Source: Muscardinus avellanarius (taxonomy: Eukaryota > Chordata > Mammalia > Rodentia > Gliridae). From it: DNA of 64,000 nt. A program made the position numbers and the translations under genes. Below, one piece after another: positions 45,440 to 56,785 of this stretch. The DNA is taken from contig OY726561.1 of assembly GCA_963383645.1 (NCBI GenBank), positions 25,648,826 through 25,712,825 on the forward strand, written 5' to 3'. How positions within the stretch are numbered: position 1 is the stretch's first letter; each line of letters begins with the position of its first letter. Under the pieces are notes generated by a model. It did no database searches, had not been told where the DNA came from, and saw only the letters and a program-made list of their open reading frames with translations.

Positions 45440-45850
45440 TCCATGTTTATTGAGCTTTGTGTTATTGTGACAAAAATACCTTACAAGAATAATTCAGAGG
45501 AGGAAGGTTTATTCTAGCTTAGAGTTTCTGAGATTCAGTCCATGGTCAGCTGGCTTCAAGAAAGAAAAATCATATCATGGTGAAAAGGCATGGCAGTAGA
45601 AAGCTTCTCATCTCACAGCAGTTATAAATCAGAGTAGGGGGTAAGTGGATATGGAGATGAATTATTCTAGGCAATGTCCTAGACATCTACTTCCTCTAGG
45701 TCCAGCTCCTGTTAGTTCATATAGCCCTCAACAGATTGAACCATTGGTGAACTCACAGACATCGATGATCTAATCATTATCTGAAATTTCTAACTCCAAA
45801 CCTTGTTACATTAGATTGGAGGGGGGCAATAGAGACACAACGCATCAAGC
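45440..45850 (-). mobile_element. MaLR-type LTR
   Basis: The plus strand starts near TGTTATTGTGACAAAAATAC, has GAAGGTTTATTCTAGCTTAG (reverse of the polyadenylation region), TCAGTCCATGGTCAGCTGGC, TACTTCCTCTAGGTCCAGC and ATTGAACCATTGGTGAACTC. This is the usual order of an antisense rodent MaLR LTR. Exact ends and duplication are not resolved. Confidence 0.7.
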
Positions 45851-45954
45851 ACTCTAAAAATAAATTTTATTAAGTCAAAATTGAATAGCTTCTAGAAAAA
45901 GAAATGATGTACAGTTATCTTTAAAGAAAATAAATTATTTTTAAATTTTATCTA

Positions 45955-46379
45955 TACATTTATTTTTAATACATTTATTGATGCATTATAGTCTCATATC
46001 ATAATATGGGTCATAGTGAAATTGACACACACACACACAGCAATTGGTGAGTTTCCCCCTTATCTCCCTCTCCAATCGGATATCGAGATTGACATTGGCA
46101 TTCTCACAAATATAAATATTGTCAGTGGAAGTGTTACCTTTATAAATTCTGTCTCTTCCTCCCTCATACTTTAGAAAACCATCTTCTTCACTCTGCTGGA
46201 GTTTCTCCTCCATTATCTAAAGTCCCTCTTATATCCCAGATAACTTTCTAGCTTTCACATATAAGAGAAAACATAACCCTCCACATTCTGTGACTGACTA
46301 ATCTCACCTAACATAATGCTCTCCAGGCCCATCCATTCTCTTGAAAATAACATTATTTTTTATTGTTGAGTAGAATCCC

Positions 46380-46414
<35 letters not shown>

Positions 46415-46885
46415 AATGTGTATATATATAATATATTATATATAATATATTATATATATACACAATATATATATGTATGTATCTCCCTTAGTTTTGTAAT
46501 CCAATTATACATTGACAGACACCTGGTTTGTTTCTATAACTTGGCTATTATGAATTATGCTGCTAAAATATGAACACTTATGTATCACTATAATATTCTG
46601 ATTTCACAACCTTTGGAAAGATATCTAGGAGTTGTATAGCTGAGTGGTATAATAGATAAATTCACAGTTTTCTGAGGAATCTCCACACTGATCTCCATAG
46701 CAGCTGCTACATTGCTAAATTGCAATTCCACCAACAGTATATAGAAGTTCCTTTTTCTCCACATTTTCACCAGTACTTATTGTTGTTTGACTTCTTGATA
46801 ATTGCCATTCTAATTGAGGTTAGATGAAATCTCAGTGTAGTTTTAATTTGCATCTCCCTTATTGTTAATAATGTTAAATACTTTT
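45955..46885 (-). mobile_element. L1 3' end interrupted by a microsatellite
   Basis: 45960-46382 is reversed L1 3' UTR (ACATTTATTGATGCATTATA, GACTGACTAATCTCACCTAA, TTGAGTAGAATCCCATTGTG). 46490-46880 resumes reversed ORF2 (ATTATGAATTATGCTGCTAA, GAGGAATCTCCACACTGATC, TTAATTTGCATCTCCC). The gap in between is a TG/TA array grown from L1 sequence. Confidence 0.88.
46382..46480. repeat. (TG)n-(TA)n compound microsatellite
   Basis: About 15 TG units followed by about 60 bases of TA-rich repeats, located at the L1 position that reads ATTGTGTACCTATCC in the copy at 56511. Confidence 0.95.
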
Positions 46886-46899
46886 GTTGTTATGATTTT

Positions 46900-47215
46900 T
46901 AAAATTAATGCAGCTTTAAGTCAACATTTTTCCCCACTGTGGCCAAAATACATGAGAAGCACAACTTAATGGAGAAAAGATTTATTTGGCTCATGGATTT
47001 GAAGATTTTATCCATAGTGTGCAGACCCGAAAGCAAAAATCAAGTGTCAGGGCATTAGATTAGTAGAGGATAAAAAGCACCTCTTAGCATATAGTTTCAA
47101 GGAAGGAGAGAAGAGAGATAGAGATAGAGATATAATTCCCAAGTCCAAACCCTCATTTTTCTACCTCCTACAACCATGTCTTACCCCTGAAATTGGCAGC
47201 ATTGTCTAACACACA
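46900..47215 (-). mobile_element. MaLR-type LTR, second copy
   Basis: CCCACTGTGGCCAAAATACA, GAGAAAAGATTTATTTGGCT, CAAACCCTCATTTTTCTACC and CCATGTC keep the antisense MaLR order. Shorter and more decayed than the copy at 45440. Confidence 0.55.
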
Positions 47216-47944
47216 AAATTTTCTGGTTTTATTCACAACATAAAATAACAACATTTTATTTTTTAATTTGAATTAGGGTATGTGAAATAAACAACTGTAC
47301 ATATATTTATCTACATAAATTTGGGGAAAGAAATAACTGAATTTGGGGGAAATATGCTAATTGGCATTATTTTCTTAGAATAAACATAGAATAATTCAAA
47401 ATAATTATGGTAAAATTCTGACTAGAAGTTTCTTTAGTGTGTGACTTCATATACACACACATACACACACCCATACACACGCACAGATTCTGTGGCATAT
47501 TCATGTGTGATTTTCATTATTTCTTCATGATACAAACCTAGATAGAAAGTCAATTTCTACCAGGACCTCTATGTTTAGAATAAGCAAAATTTTCCAGGTG
47601 AAATAAATTGCAGGTGTCACTTTTAATAACCTACTATTGATAAAATACCATTTATCCCCCTGGGAGACAAAACATACTTTTCTGTGCATGGTACAGAAAT
47701 TAAAGGATTCCAAAGGTGAAGAAACCTGAGCTGGTTTGCACTAGCTTTTACATTCTATTCTTTTATGCATCTAATTGTGTAGCTTTTGTATAAACACTTT
47801 TAATCATTGAAAACTTAATAATTCTGTGATTTTATATTACTGTTTTTTACTGATTTATTTAAAAAATGATATGACAATAGTATTCACAAGACTATGGGAT
47901 GTGAATGGTAATTTTAATATATTTCAAATGTGAGCTTCTTATTC
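47216..47944. other. Unassigned AT-rich intergenic DNA
   Basis: A short CA-rich stretch lies at about 47452-47485. Nothing else is recognised. Confidence 0.45.
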
Positions 47945-47947
47945 AAA

Positions 47948-48120
47948 GACTAAGATAAGAGGATCGCGGTTCAAGGACAGCCTCCGCTACTACTTACTGA
48001 GGTCCATTGCAACTTAGTGAGACCCTGTTTCAAAATAAAGAGTAAAAAATAGGCCTGGGGGGTGTAGCTCAGAGGGAGAATTCCCCTGGGCTCCATCTTC
48101 AATAATGCAAAAAAATTTAA
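47948..48120 (+). mobile_element. B1-ID dimeric SINE, 5' truncated
   Basis: It begins inside the B1 half (AGACTAAGATAAGAGGATCG), has CTACTACTTACTGAGGTCC, AATAAAGAGTAAAAAATAGG, and an ID half ending CTCCATCTTCAATAATGC with an A tail. Confidence 0.87.
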
Positions 48121-49054
48121 CTTATATTAGGTCATAACCCTCTTAAGTGGCAGTGCTGTTTTTATATTCAGGAATTTAAAACTTCGTAAGGCCATATAAC
48201 CTATGTCTCAGAGCTTATATCGATTAAGGCATTCTTTCTGTTAAAGAGGTTATCTTCCAAGATATTTTAATTATTATTGGAAACCTACTATTCAATCAAG
48301 CTGCTAAGTTTTCCCTTTGTATTCTTAACAACTTTTATAATTTATTTGATAGTAATGGTATGTTATAATTATTACATAAAATATCATTAGTTATATATTT
48401 TTATCCTTTTCTACATTTTTATCGTTATTTTTGCCAAAATAAAGTCTATTTCTGAGTTATTCGTCTTCCATTTACTCCAAACTTACTCTTAATTTCATGA
48501 TTTCTAATAGATCATTCTCACATAACTTTATTCAAAATTGCTTAATAATGCCTTAATTTCTAGGCCCTATACTTTATTCTGGGACACAAACATAAATAAC
48601 AGAGACATGTATCCTCTTATAATGAATATCCTCCTGATGGCGATGGGTAACAAAAAAGGAAAAAACCTAAGTACCGTGATTGTAAATGTCAGTAAGATAT
48701 TTGGAGATTGTAAGCAGGATTTGGAATTGAGAATAATGGGGCAAGAGTAGCATGAGGACAGCTTTAGAGCACAGTGCTTATGATCAAAACTGAACACTAA
48801 TGTGATAAAGAATGGGAGGTAGCCAGGCATAAGATTGGCTGTAGATGAAATATTTTATGCAGAGTCATCAGTAAATAAGAACAAAGTCCTTTTGAATATA
48901 TACTCATCTCACCTTTAAACCCATTCCTTTTTAATAGGTAATAGTTAGAAATAGAGACAGGATTCCAGGAATGACCTGCCTAGGATGCTCTTAGACTACA
49001 GTTTTACTTTTTTTTACTTGTATTTTTATTAGTGCAGTTCAAATAACTAATCTT
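48121..49054. other. Unassigned AT-rich intergenic DNA
   Basis: Nothing recognisable is seen; overlapping 70- and 87-codon open frames on opposite strands at 48538-48830 show no domain. Confidence 0.42.
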
Positions 49055-49225
49055 AATTGGCTTTTTAATTTTTTTACTGGTGGATTATATTCATACATCT
49101 TAATGGGATACAAGATGGTGGAGACATACATGCACATATCACTGAATTAGCTCTTACCCAATTTCCACCCCATTCCCTCCTCATCCCTCCTTCTCATGTT
49201 TCACTTGGTGATTGACTGCTTTGTT
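49055..49225 (-). mobile_element. L1 3' UTR fragment
   Basis: TTTTTTTACTGGTGGATTAT, ATACATCTTAATGGGATACA, CCACCCCATTCCCTCC and GTTTCACTTGGTGATTGAC are the reversed L1 3' terminus. Confidence 0.85.
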
Positions 49226-49299
49226 TGTTAAAGTACCTCACCATTCCTTTGCCATATTTGGGCACAATTAATACATGATATAATATTTATAGTATATAA

Positions 49300-49606
49300 A
49301 TCAGGTATGGTATGGTAGTGCACTCCTGTAATTTCTGTAAGTACTTGGAAGGCTGAGAGAGGAAGATTGCATGTTCTAGAACAGCCTCAGCAAATTGACA
49401 AGATCCTCAGCCACTTAATGAGATCCTATATCAAAAATAAAGATAAAATAAAAATAAAAAAGGGTTAAGAATGTAGCTAGGAGTTAGAATGCCTCTGAGT
49501 TCAAACCCCAGTTACACACACACACACACACACACAGATAAAATAAAAATAAAAAAGGGTTAAGAATGTAGCTAGGAGTTAGAATGCCTCTGAGTTCAAA
49601 CCCCAG

Positions 49607-49654
<48 letters not shown>

Positions 49655-49660
49655 CATATA
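49300..49660 (+). mobile_element. B1-ID dimeric SINE with a duplicated ID half
   Basis: B1 half with GGTATGGTATGGTAGTGCAC and GGAAGGCTGAGAGAGGAAG, then an A-rich linker and an ID half ending CAAACCCCAGTTACACAC. The linker, ID half and CA tail are then repeated perfectly, giving a B1-ID-ID structure. Confidence 0.88.
49441..49630. repeat. Perfect 95-bp tandem duplication plus (CA)n
   Basis: AGATAAAATAAAAATAAAAA starts at 49441 and again at 49536. The two 95-base units are identical by eye, and the CA array continues to about 49652. Confidence 0.95.
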
Positions 49661-49963
49661 TAAACATATATTAAGTATAACTTAATTATGTATATTTAAA
49701 ATAATTATGTATATTTAGAGAAGATACATAGCTAAATTATTCAGATCATAGATTCTAGCTCCAAATAAAGAGAATAGCTCCAGATGTGTATATTTGCATA
49801 CTTAACAAAAATCTTTATAAAAATAAACTAATAGTTTGAAATTTTAATTAATTTAAGTGAGTGTATTAATTGCATTAAATATAACTAAATTAAATTTATA
49901 AAATTTATTTAACTTAAATGAGTTTATTAATTTCATTAAATATAGCTAACAAATTTATATCTA
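49653..49963. other. Unassigned AT-rich intergenic DNA
   Basis: TTAATTTAAGTGAGT / TTAACTTAAATGAGT-type words repeat near 49849 and 49909, a weak local ~60-bp duplication. Nothing else is seen. Confidence 0.45.
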
Positions 49964-50174
49964 TTTTTTTTTTTTGCATGTCTGGGGATGGAACCCAGAG
50001 GCATTTGACCTCTGAGCTATACCCCCTGCCCTATTTTTTATTCTTTATTTTGAAACCAGGTCTCACTGAGTTGCAGAGGGCCTCACTAAGTACCTGAGGC
50101 TGTCCGCAAATCGTGATCCTCCGGTCTCAACCTCCCGAATGCTGGGATTACAAGCATGCGCCACCACGCCCGGC
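49964..50174 (-). mobile_element. B1-ID dimeric SINE, subfamily B, well preserved
   Basis: Minus strand: AGCCGGGCGTGGTGGCGCAT, GGTTGAGACCGGAGGATCAC, both GTGAG blocks (TACTTAGTGAGGCCC, AACTCAGTGAGACC), AATAAAGAATAAAAAATAGG linker, GGTTCCATCCCCAGAC, A tail. Confidence 0.93.
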
Positions 50175-51790
50175 TTATAAAATTTAATTTAAATGTATTA
50201 AAAGCATTTTAGTAGTTTTGTTTTTAGATTTTTTCAGTTTTTTGCTCTAGTTTTTTCCCCTGTCAACCAATTCCAGCTCTAGATTGTATAAAGGAGGAGA
50301 TTGAGACACAAAGTAGTGATACCTGAGAGACAATGGAAGGATTTAACTCTGTCAGTAACAACAGCAAGGAATGTTTTGGTCAATAGTAAAAGAGAAACCA
50401 CTGAGATATGAGGCTATATGTTCATATATCTTAAACCCAGACATTATGCCAAGCACATAAGGCTTACCTATATGGTATACCACCAGAGTTGAATGTAGGT
50501 GCCAGAACAGAAATGGTGGTTTGGAGCCAGGATGTCAGTGTCTGAGAGATGTTTGTAAGTCCTTTTATTTCTACTTTCTCTCTACCTCCCATAGGTGATA
50601 GAAAGCTTAGGAATCTTGGCTTTTTTGACCAAATGATCATGTTTTCTAAGGTTTTTATTTTTTTCTCTCAGGAAGCACACAGGATGGCTGACTCTTAATA
50701 CTTCAAGTGTAAATTTTAATGTCATGTGATTTCAACTATTGTACCACATATTCATATCACATTTTTTAAAAATCAAGGCAATAATATATTAAATTTCTAT
50801 AATAATAAGTTATAAACACATCAACTTTTTTACTCAGTTTATTGTTATATAGAAATCATTATTTAGTCTCTTCCTTGTTACGTTGACAGCTTTTCTATAA
50901 AATGCATGTTCTCCTATTCCTATACATACAATAGGTTTAAAAACGTAACTAGTTAAAATTCCCTCATCTCAATTTAAAATTGCATTCAATCAATAATAAT
51001 GAAAATATCCTTGATTTCCACAAGTATATTTCTAAATTTCTTTAATAATAAAATAAAACTGTATTTGCATTTTTTACCAATTTTCTTGTTATCAGTATCA
51101 TTCTATTCTATTCTTTCCTAGAAAAATAGATATCCCTCTATGTTAACTGTTCCTTATTTTGAAAAATAGTTCTCTTTTGAATTTTTTTATTGGACAAATT
51201 TTAAGATTGGTATCATAGCACTTTTAAATATATATATTTATAGACAGTAAACATTCACTTATACATAATGACTATGTTTTAGCAGATTTTATTGCCTTTT
51301 TATTTTTATTGCTGTAATGAACTCATGGCTTTTCTAATAGATCCATTTTTCATAATCCACTCCCAATAAATCTCATTTTATTTCATCCAATCACCACAAT
51401 TCATCCAGTGAGAGTTCCTTGGTAGTTAATGTATCATATATATTTGTAAAAACTCTGTTCTTCCTCAAAAACAGAAGTGTTTTGAACTCATTTTTGTTTT
51501 CTAATGACATGCTTCCCAGTTATTTTTTCTTTCATTTATCAGCCTCTCTTGAAGTTTTGTTGAGGCCATATGATTAGTTCTTGGTAATATACTGTGAATA
51601 GAGGTGATGTGGCTGTTTGGGAGTGACCATTCCAGAAACTATATGTAAAAAAATTTGCAGCACATGATAGATAAACATACCCTGGATTCCAAAATCACCA
51701 GATCAAGGGAACCCCTACCCAACCATGAATAAGAAAAATAATGTTACCTTTGTACCTGGGGACTTCAGGTAATGCATTCAATTAAGATTA
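50175..51790. other. Unassigned AT-rich intergenic DNA
   Basis: No gene or repeat is recognised. Confidence 0.45.
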
Positions 51791-51796
51791 TATTGC

Positions 51797-52002
51797 AGCT
51801 AGGCCTGGTGGAGTATACTTGTAATCCCAGTACTTGAGAGGCTGAGACAGGAGAATTGCAGGTTTGTGGTCAGCCTCAACTACTTAGTGAGGTCCTTCAC
51901 AACTTAGTGAGACTCTGTTTCAAAATAAAGAATAAAAAGTAGGGCTGAGGGTGTAACTCAGATGTAAAATCTTTTAAGTTTAATACCCAGTACTAAAAAA
52001 AA
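51797..52002 (+). mobile_element. B1-ID dimeric SINE, subfamily B
   Basis: CAGCTAGGCCTGGTGGAGTA, TGTAATCCCAGTACTTGAG, CAGCCTCAACTACTTAGTGA, AATAAAGAATAAAAAGTAGG, TAACTCAGATGTAAAATC and AATACCCAGTACT with an A tail. Confidence 0.93.
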
Positions 52003-52500
52003 ATTAAAGTACTACAGTACAATAATTGGGACCAACAGTGAATACAAAGAACAACAAAACATTGAAGTTATTAAATAAATAAAAACTAGAGAAATAATTA
52101 TTACAGTGAATATGTAGACTATACAACAAACAAGAGTTTGAAAAGTGCAAAATGCAACAAATGGAAAAGGAAACTATTAAAAAATGCAATACAGATCATT
52201 TCCCTAAAATGAAGAAGCAAATCTGCACAAGTAAAATGAACCACAGCCCATGAAAAATGAAACAGCAAGACAGAGGCTGATCATTACTGTTTACTCTGTA
52301 AAACTTCCAAAACTGAGAAAGAATTCTTCAAGCATACAGGCAGAAAAAGCAAAACTTATTCCAATCAAGATGATATCACAAATTTGCATTTTGAATATTT
52401 CTCCTCTCTGAAAAGACAACAATAAAAAAAGTGTCAGAGTTATCCTCAAGAAGAAGATAAAGATCTTTCAGGCCTGAAATGGAATATAATCACAAGGCAG
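52003..52500 (+). mobile_element. Possible ancient L1 (L1M-like) fragment
   Basis: A-rich sense-like sequence. GAATTCTTCAAGCATACAGG with GAGTTATCCTCAAGAAGAAG and CCTGAAATGG resembles the older mammalian L1 ORF1/intergenic region. A short GC patch at 52514-52555 has no assignment. Confidence 0.4.
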
Positions 52501-52989
52501 TAAGCAGAGAATGGTGCCGGGGTTCCCGAAGCAGCCACAGAACACCATGAGGGCGGACTGCTATAGTGTTTTGGGATTTACAAGTACTTCAAGTTTTCCA
52601 GTTGCATTCATTAAAATTGCATTAAGAACTAGATATTCTTGTCTTACGAGCCCATGAATATCTCTAATCCCTGGCCAGCATCTTAAGCATATCTTAAGAT
52701 ATTTACTTTGTAAGGAAAGAAAGAGCAAATACTACAAATAGAGTATTTGAACTATGATGCAATCTCATTGCATGACAAGAGTTAAATCATGAACATTAAA
52801 TCTGTATGTATCCTGGGTACAAAATGGGACTGCACTATTATGAAAGACAACCAAAAATAGTGAATGAGTGAATCAATTGATACATATTCTGTGCATTGTC
52901 TCCTTTCCCCCGATTGTGAATCATACATGACTATAGTTTATTATGAAAACTTGGAAATTGCAATTAGCCCCCTAAAATTTACTAGACTT
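52501..52989. other. Unassigned intergenic DNA
   Basis: Nothing recognisable is seen. Confidence 0.4.
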
Positions 52990-53830
52990 CATGACTTATT
53001 TCACTAGGTTTTCATGAAATAATTTTTGTAGGTATGCATAGTGTAAGTAAAACATGCATGTTTGTACTATCATGGCATTCTCTTGCTTGTGTTAATTTTG
53101 GAATCACCACTGTATTGAAGATACAAGAGTTTCCTGACCACAAAAGGAGTGTCTTCAGTGCTATATCTTTCTGTTCATTATTGCCTAAACTTCGGCAATT
53201 ACTGACATATTCTATAGCTTTATAATTTTACTATTTTGAGAAAATTTTATAGGTGGAATAATACATATTAAATAGTCTTTTTTCTGCTTAGTAAAATTCC
53301 TTTGAAATTTATCCAAGTTAATACAAGTATAAACATTTGTTCTTTTTTATGGTAAGTAGTATTTGAGAGTGCATATATATCTCAGCTTAATTATCCACCT
53401 TCTAAAACATATTTGATTTTTTTCAAATTTGAGCCATTATGAATGAAGCTGCTATGAGCATTTGTGTACAAATGTTTGCATGAACATAAATTTGCATTTT
53501 CTAGGATTGATTCTTAGGACTGTGAATGCTGTATAAGTTTATTATTTTATGAAAGGGTAAGACTGACTTCCAAATGGTTGTGCTGTTTTACATTCTGGCC
53601 ATCAAGGTATAAAGCATTTTGCGGGTTTTCCACATCCTCACCTACTTTGGCTAATATCAGAAATTTTTATTCTAGTCATTCTAACAGATATGCAATGGTA
53701 TTTTTGTATTATCTATCTAATGACTAATGACATTGATCATCTTTTCATGTATGGATTTGCCACTATGTATCTTTCTTGATGAACTATCCAAATACTTTGT
53801 AGATTTTCTGGTTAAAATGTTTACTTTCTT
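52990..53830 (-). mobile_element. Ancient L1 (L1M-like) ORF2 3' fragment
   Basis: The plus strand carries reversed ORF2 landmarks in order: GAGCCATTATGAATGAAGCTG, TTCTAGGATTGATTC, ACTTCCAAATGGTTGTG, TCCACATCCTCACC, CTAATGACTAATGACATTGA, CATCTTTTCATGTATGGA and TTTGCCACTATGTATCTTTC. The blocks are complete but heavily substituted, older than the rodent-type L1 tails nearby. Confidence 0.8.
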
Positions 53831-54819
53831 GTCACAGACACAGGGACAAAAGTTTGCTTGCCATCAGGGTTATTGTCTCTGACTCAAGGAAATTAATATT
53901 CTAAAATATTATATTGACAATGGACTCTCTTAAAAATAGTTTACGAGTAATGAGACATTTTTGCCACTTTCCCCATGTTGCCAATTATCTATTCCAAGCT
54001 TCTTATTCAGTGAACAATACCAAAACTCTTGGATACAGACAACCTAGCACACTATCAAACTGAAAGTCTATTATTCCAGATGATATTCATTCATAGAAGT
54101 CATTAAATCCTGAGAAGAAAACGTGGAAAATTTTATCTGGCCTGCAAATGGGGAAAGTCCTGTTATTAACCCATATATGCTCTCTCGAAATCATTCCTGG
54201 GCCTCTATTGTCAGATACCTTTGAATAGTTTCTTTCTAGTCAATAATTTCATCTTCACAAGTGAGTTTAGTATAGCAAAGATATAGGGGAATTTCATACC
54301 TTTCACATCCTGTTTTATGCTTGGGAAAACTTGGAAGGAACAAGGATGTTTTTAATCCTAAAAAAAAGCTTCATTTTTTTCAAGTTATTTGTTTCTTTGA
54401 GAGTATTTTTCACTATAAATTTAGCATGACTTTGACCTATTTTTTATTTTAATTCTGCATGCCAATAAGTAATCATAAAGTTTTTCCAAAATTTACTGCA
54501 TTCCATAGAATGAAAAATGCCATCTATTTCAAAACACTATCTTATGTACCATTTAAAGAAATATGGGGGAAATGCCTGACTTAATGCTTTCTTCTCACTT
54601 TCATTTTTCATTTTGTTTCTTCAAGTCTATTTTGGGCCTTTTTAGATATAAATTTACATAAAATATCAAGCTTTAACATAATAAAAATGATGTAAATAAA
54701 ATAATTTGGCCAAATTATTCTCAAAACCCATTTATATGGTGATTAATTCCTCTAAATACTTACACAAAGTTTTCTTTTTAAAGTTCTTTTATACAATACA
54801 GATTTTATGATATCAAAAG
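53831..54819. other. Unassigned AT-rich intergenic DNA
   Basis: Nothing recognisable is seen. Confidence 0.45.
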
Positions 54820-54829
54820 TGTTAATAAC

Positions 54830-55022
54830 AGCCAGGCATGTTGACCCACGCTTGGAATCCCCGCGCTTGGGAGGTGGAGACAGGAGGATCGCACAGGTTC
54901 AAAGCCAGCCTCGCTGGCTTAAGAGACCCTGTTTCCAAATAAAAATATATATGAAAAAAAAAAGTCTGGGAGTGTAGCCCAGCAGGGCTTCCAGGAACCC
55001 TAGTACAACCAAGAAAAAAAAA
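54830..55022 (+). mobile_element. B1-ID dimeric SINE, subfamily A
   Basis: AGCCAGGCATGTTGACCCAC, CGCGCTTGGGAGGTGGAGAC, CTCGCTGGCTTAAGAGACCC, GGGCTTCCAGGAACC. The ID half lost a few more bases (CCCAGCAGGGC). Perfect duplication TGTTAATAAC (54820-54829 and 55023-55032). Confidence 0.95.
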
Positions 55023-55032
55023 TGTTAATAAC

Positions 55033-55816
55033 TAGCTGTGTCTAAGATACATGCACATAGCACTTAGTGTGTTTCCTTCCAGAAATATATGTTGTGTGCA
55101 AATATTTGTTATCACGTTGAATTTCTGTATGATCTATAATTACAATGCTCTCGTAAAATAATTTTTAAAAAAAGAGTTCTCAAACAGTATCTCTTGGAGA
55201 TTTAAACTTTATAACCTATTCACCATTAGTTTACATGTCCATATGGGAATGAAAAACCATGGAACCTTTTCTATAGTTATTATGTATGTGGATTCTGGTT
55301 TCAGAAATAATGAAATCTGAGCAATTTTTTATTTTAGTATTAATGAAAATGCAAACTTGGTTAGGGATTAATATACACTAGTTTTCACTAAGTGGTGTTA
55401 TGCTTATTTAGCCATAAAATTCCAAATGTGTGCTCTAAACCAGTGGGGAAATTTCCAAATGTTGATTCATAGCCATTTTGTATCCTTGCATTTTTACTAT
55501 ACAGTTAGCAAATTTATCATTTTAATGCATCAACCTGATAAAATAAAAAGAACATTAATATTCTAATGAGTGTTTTATTATACAAATGTAGAAAATATGT
55601 GTATCCTATTCTTTTTATTCACTTAGAGACTAGAACTTATTCACAGAGTCAACTACATATCGCTATAAAAAGGCTAGAAAACAAGTGTCAAGGAAAGAAA
55701 AATAAATATATTAGACATATAGTGCTCTGTAACCTAAAGATCAACTCAAATAAACATACATATAAGAGAGAAAGTATCAAAAGCATAAAAATTATGCTCT
55801 TTAGTGACCTATAGCT
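55033..55816. other. Unassigned AT-rich DNA containing the parental-like copy of a dispersed duplication
   Basis: No gene is seen. 55705-55791 recurs nearly exactly 3.3 kb downstream. An 82-codon plus-strand open frame (55566-55814) overlaps it but shows no recognisable domain, and the second copy carries a 4-base deletion that would break the frame. Confidence 0.5.
55705..55791 (+). repeat. 87-bp segment duplicated at 58997-59079 (copy 1)
   Basis: It differs from the second copy by one substitution (CTCTGTAAC against CTCAGTAAC) and a 4-base GAGA presence/absence. It is not tandem and is not a known transposon. Confidence 0.93.
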
Positions 55817-55830
55817 CTAGTGTTTTACTT

Positions 55831-56046
55831 TTTTTTTCTTTATTTGCAGTACTGGGAATGGAACCCAGGAGCATTCTACCTCCTAGCTATAACCCCAGCC
55901 CTATTCTTTTTTGTTCTTCACTTTGAAAAAGGGTCTCACTGAGTTGCAGGGGGCCTCACTAAGTATCTGAGGTTGTCTGATAACCACAATCCTCCTGTCT
56001 CAGCCTCCCGAATGCTGGGATTACAAGGATGTACTACCATGCCCAG
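55831..56046 (-). mobile_element. B1-ID dimeric SINE, subfamily B
   Basis: Reverse ID half (GTACTGGGAATGGAACCCAG), linker, CTCACTGAGTTGCAGGGGGC, CTCAGCCTCCCGAATGCTGG, CATGCCCAG. Perfect 14-bp duplication CTAGTGTTTTACTT (55817-55830 and 56047-56060). Confidence 0.95.
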
Positions 56047-56087
56047 CTAGTGTTTTACTTATTGATACTGAAAAGAATAGAATTTTA

Positions 56088-56535
56088 AAAAAAATTTATT
56101 GGTGCATTGTAGTCATACATCTTAATGGGGTACAACATGGTAGAGGCATACATGTATACATCACCCAATTACCCCCTACCCAATTCTTGCTCCATTCCCT
56201 CCCCCTTCTTTCTTCTCACGTTTGGCTTAGTGATTGTCATTGATATGTTTGTTAATATACATCATGTACAAGGAGGATTTCTCTCCTCCCTCCTCCCATG
56301 CACTCAGTTAGGACACCTTATTTGCTCATCTATAGTATCTCCTTAGTCTAGAGTTTCTCCTAAGACTCATTTTTCTCCCTAGGTTCCCCATATTAGGAAG
56401 AGGGTCAGATTTCCTTTTTGTGACTGACTAAGCTCACTTAACTTAATGTTCTCCAGTTCCATTCAGTTCCCTGTAAATTGTGTGTTTCCTTATGGCTGAG
56501 TAAAATTCCATTGTGTACCTATCCCATAGTTTTAA
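56088..56535 (-). mobile_element. L1 3' UTR fragment
   Basis: The plus strand runs AATTTATTGGTGCATTGTAG, ATACATCTTAATGGGGTACA, CAGTTAGGACACCTTATTTG, GACTGACTAAGCTCACTTAA, GCTGAGTAAAATTCCATTGT and CTATCCCATAGTTTTAAG. The reversed order matches the copy at 43128. Confidence 0.9.
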
Positions 56536-56735
56536 GAAGGCAAGTTCACCTGATTTTTTAATAGATTCCAGCTTTAATGTAGCCTTAATGAAAAAATTGG
56601 AAACTTAGAGCCCCCTCCTTTTGGGTGCTCCTCTGTTTCCCTCTAAGTGCCTATTTCTTAAACACCTAAGGACCCACAAAACCCTGCAAAGCAGAGATGA
56701 GAGTATGGCTGCAGACCATTTAGGGTTTCACCTGC

Positions 56736-56785
<50 letters not shown>

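Noticed and set aside
56570..56738. Processed pseudogene candidate beside the (GA)n array
   Set aside because: Open frame of 71 codons runs into the GA repeat; no recognisable protein similarity, tail or duplication.
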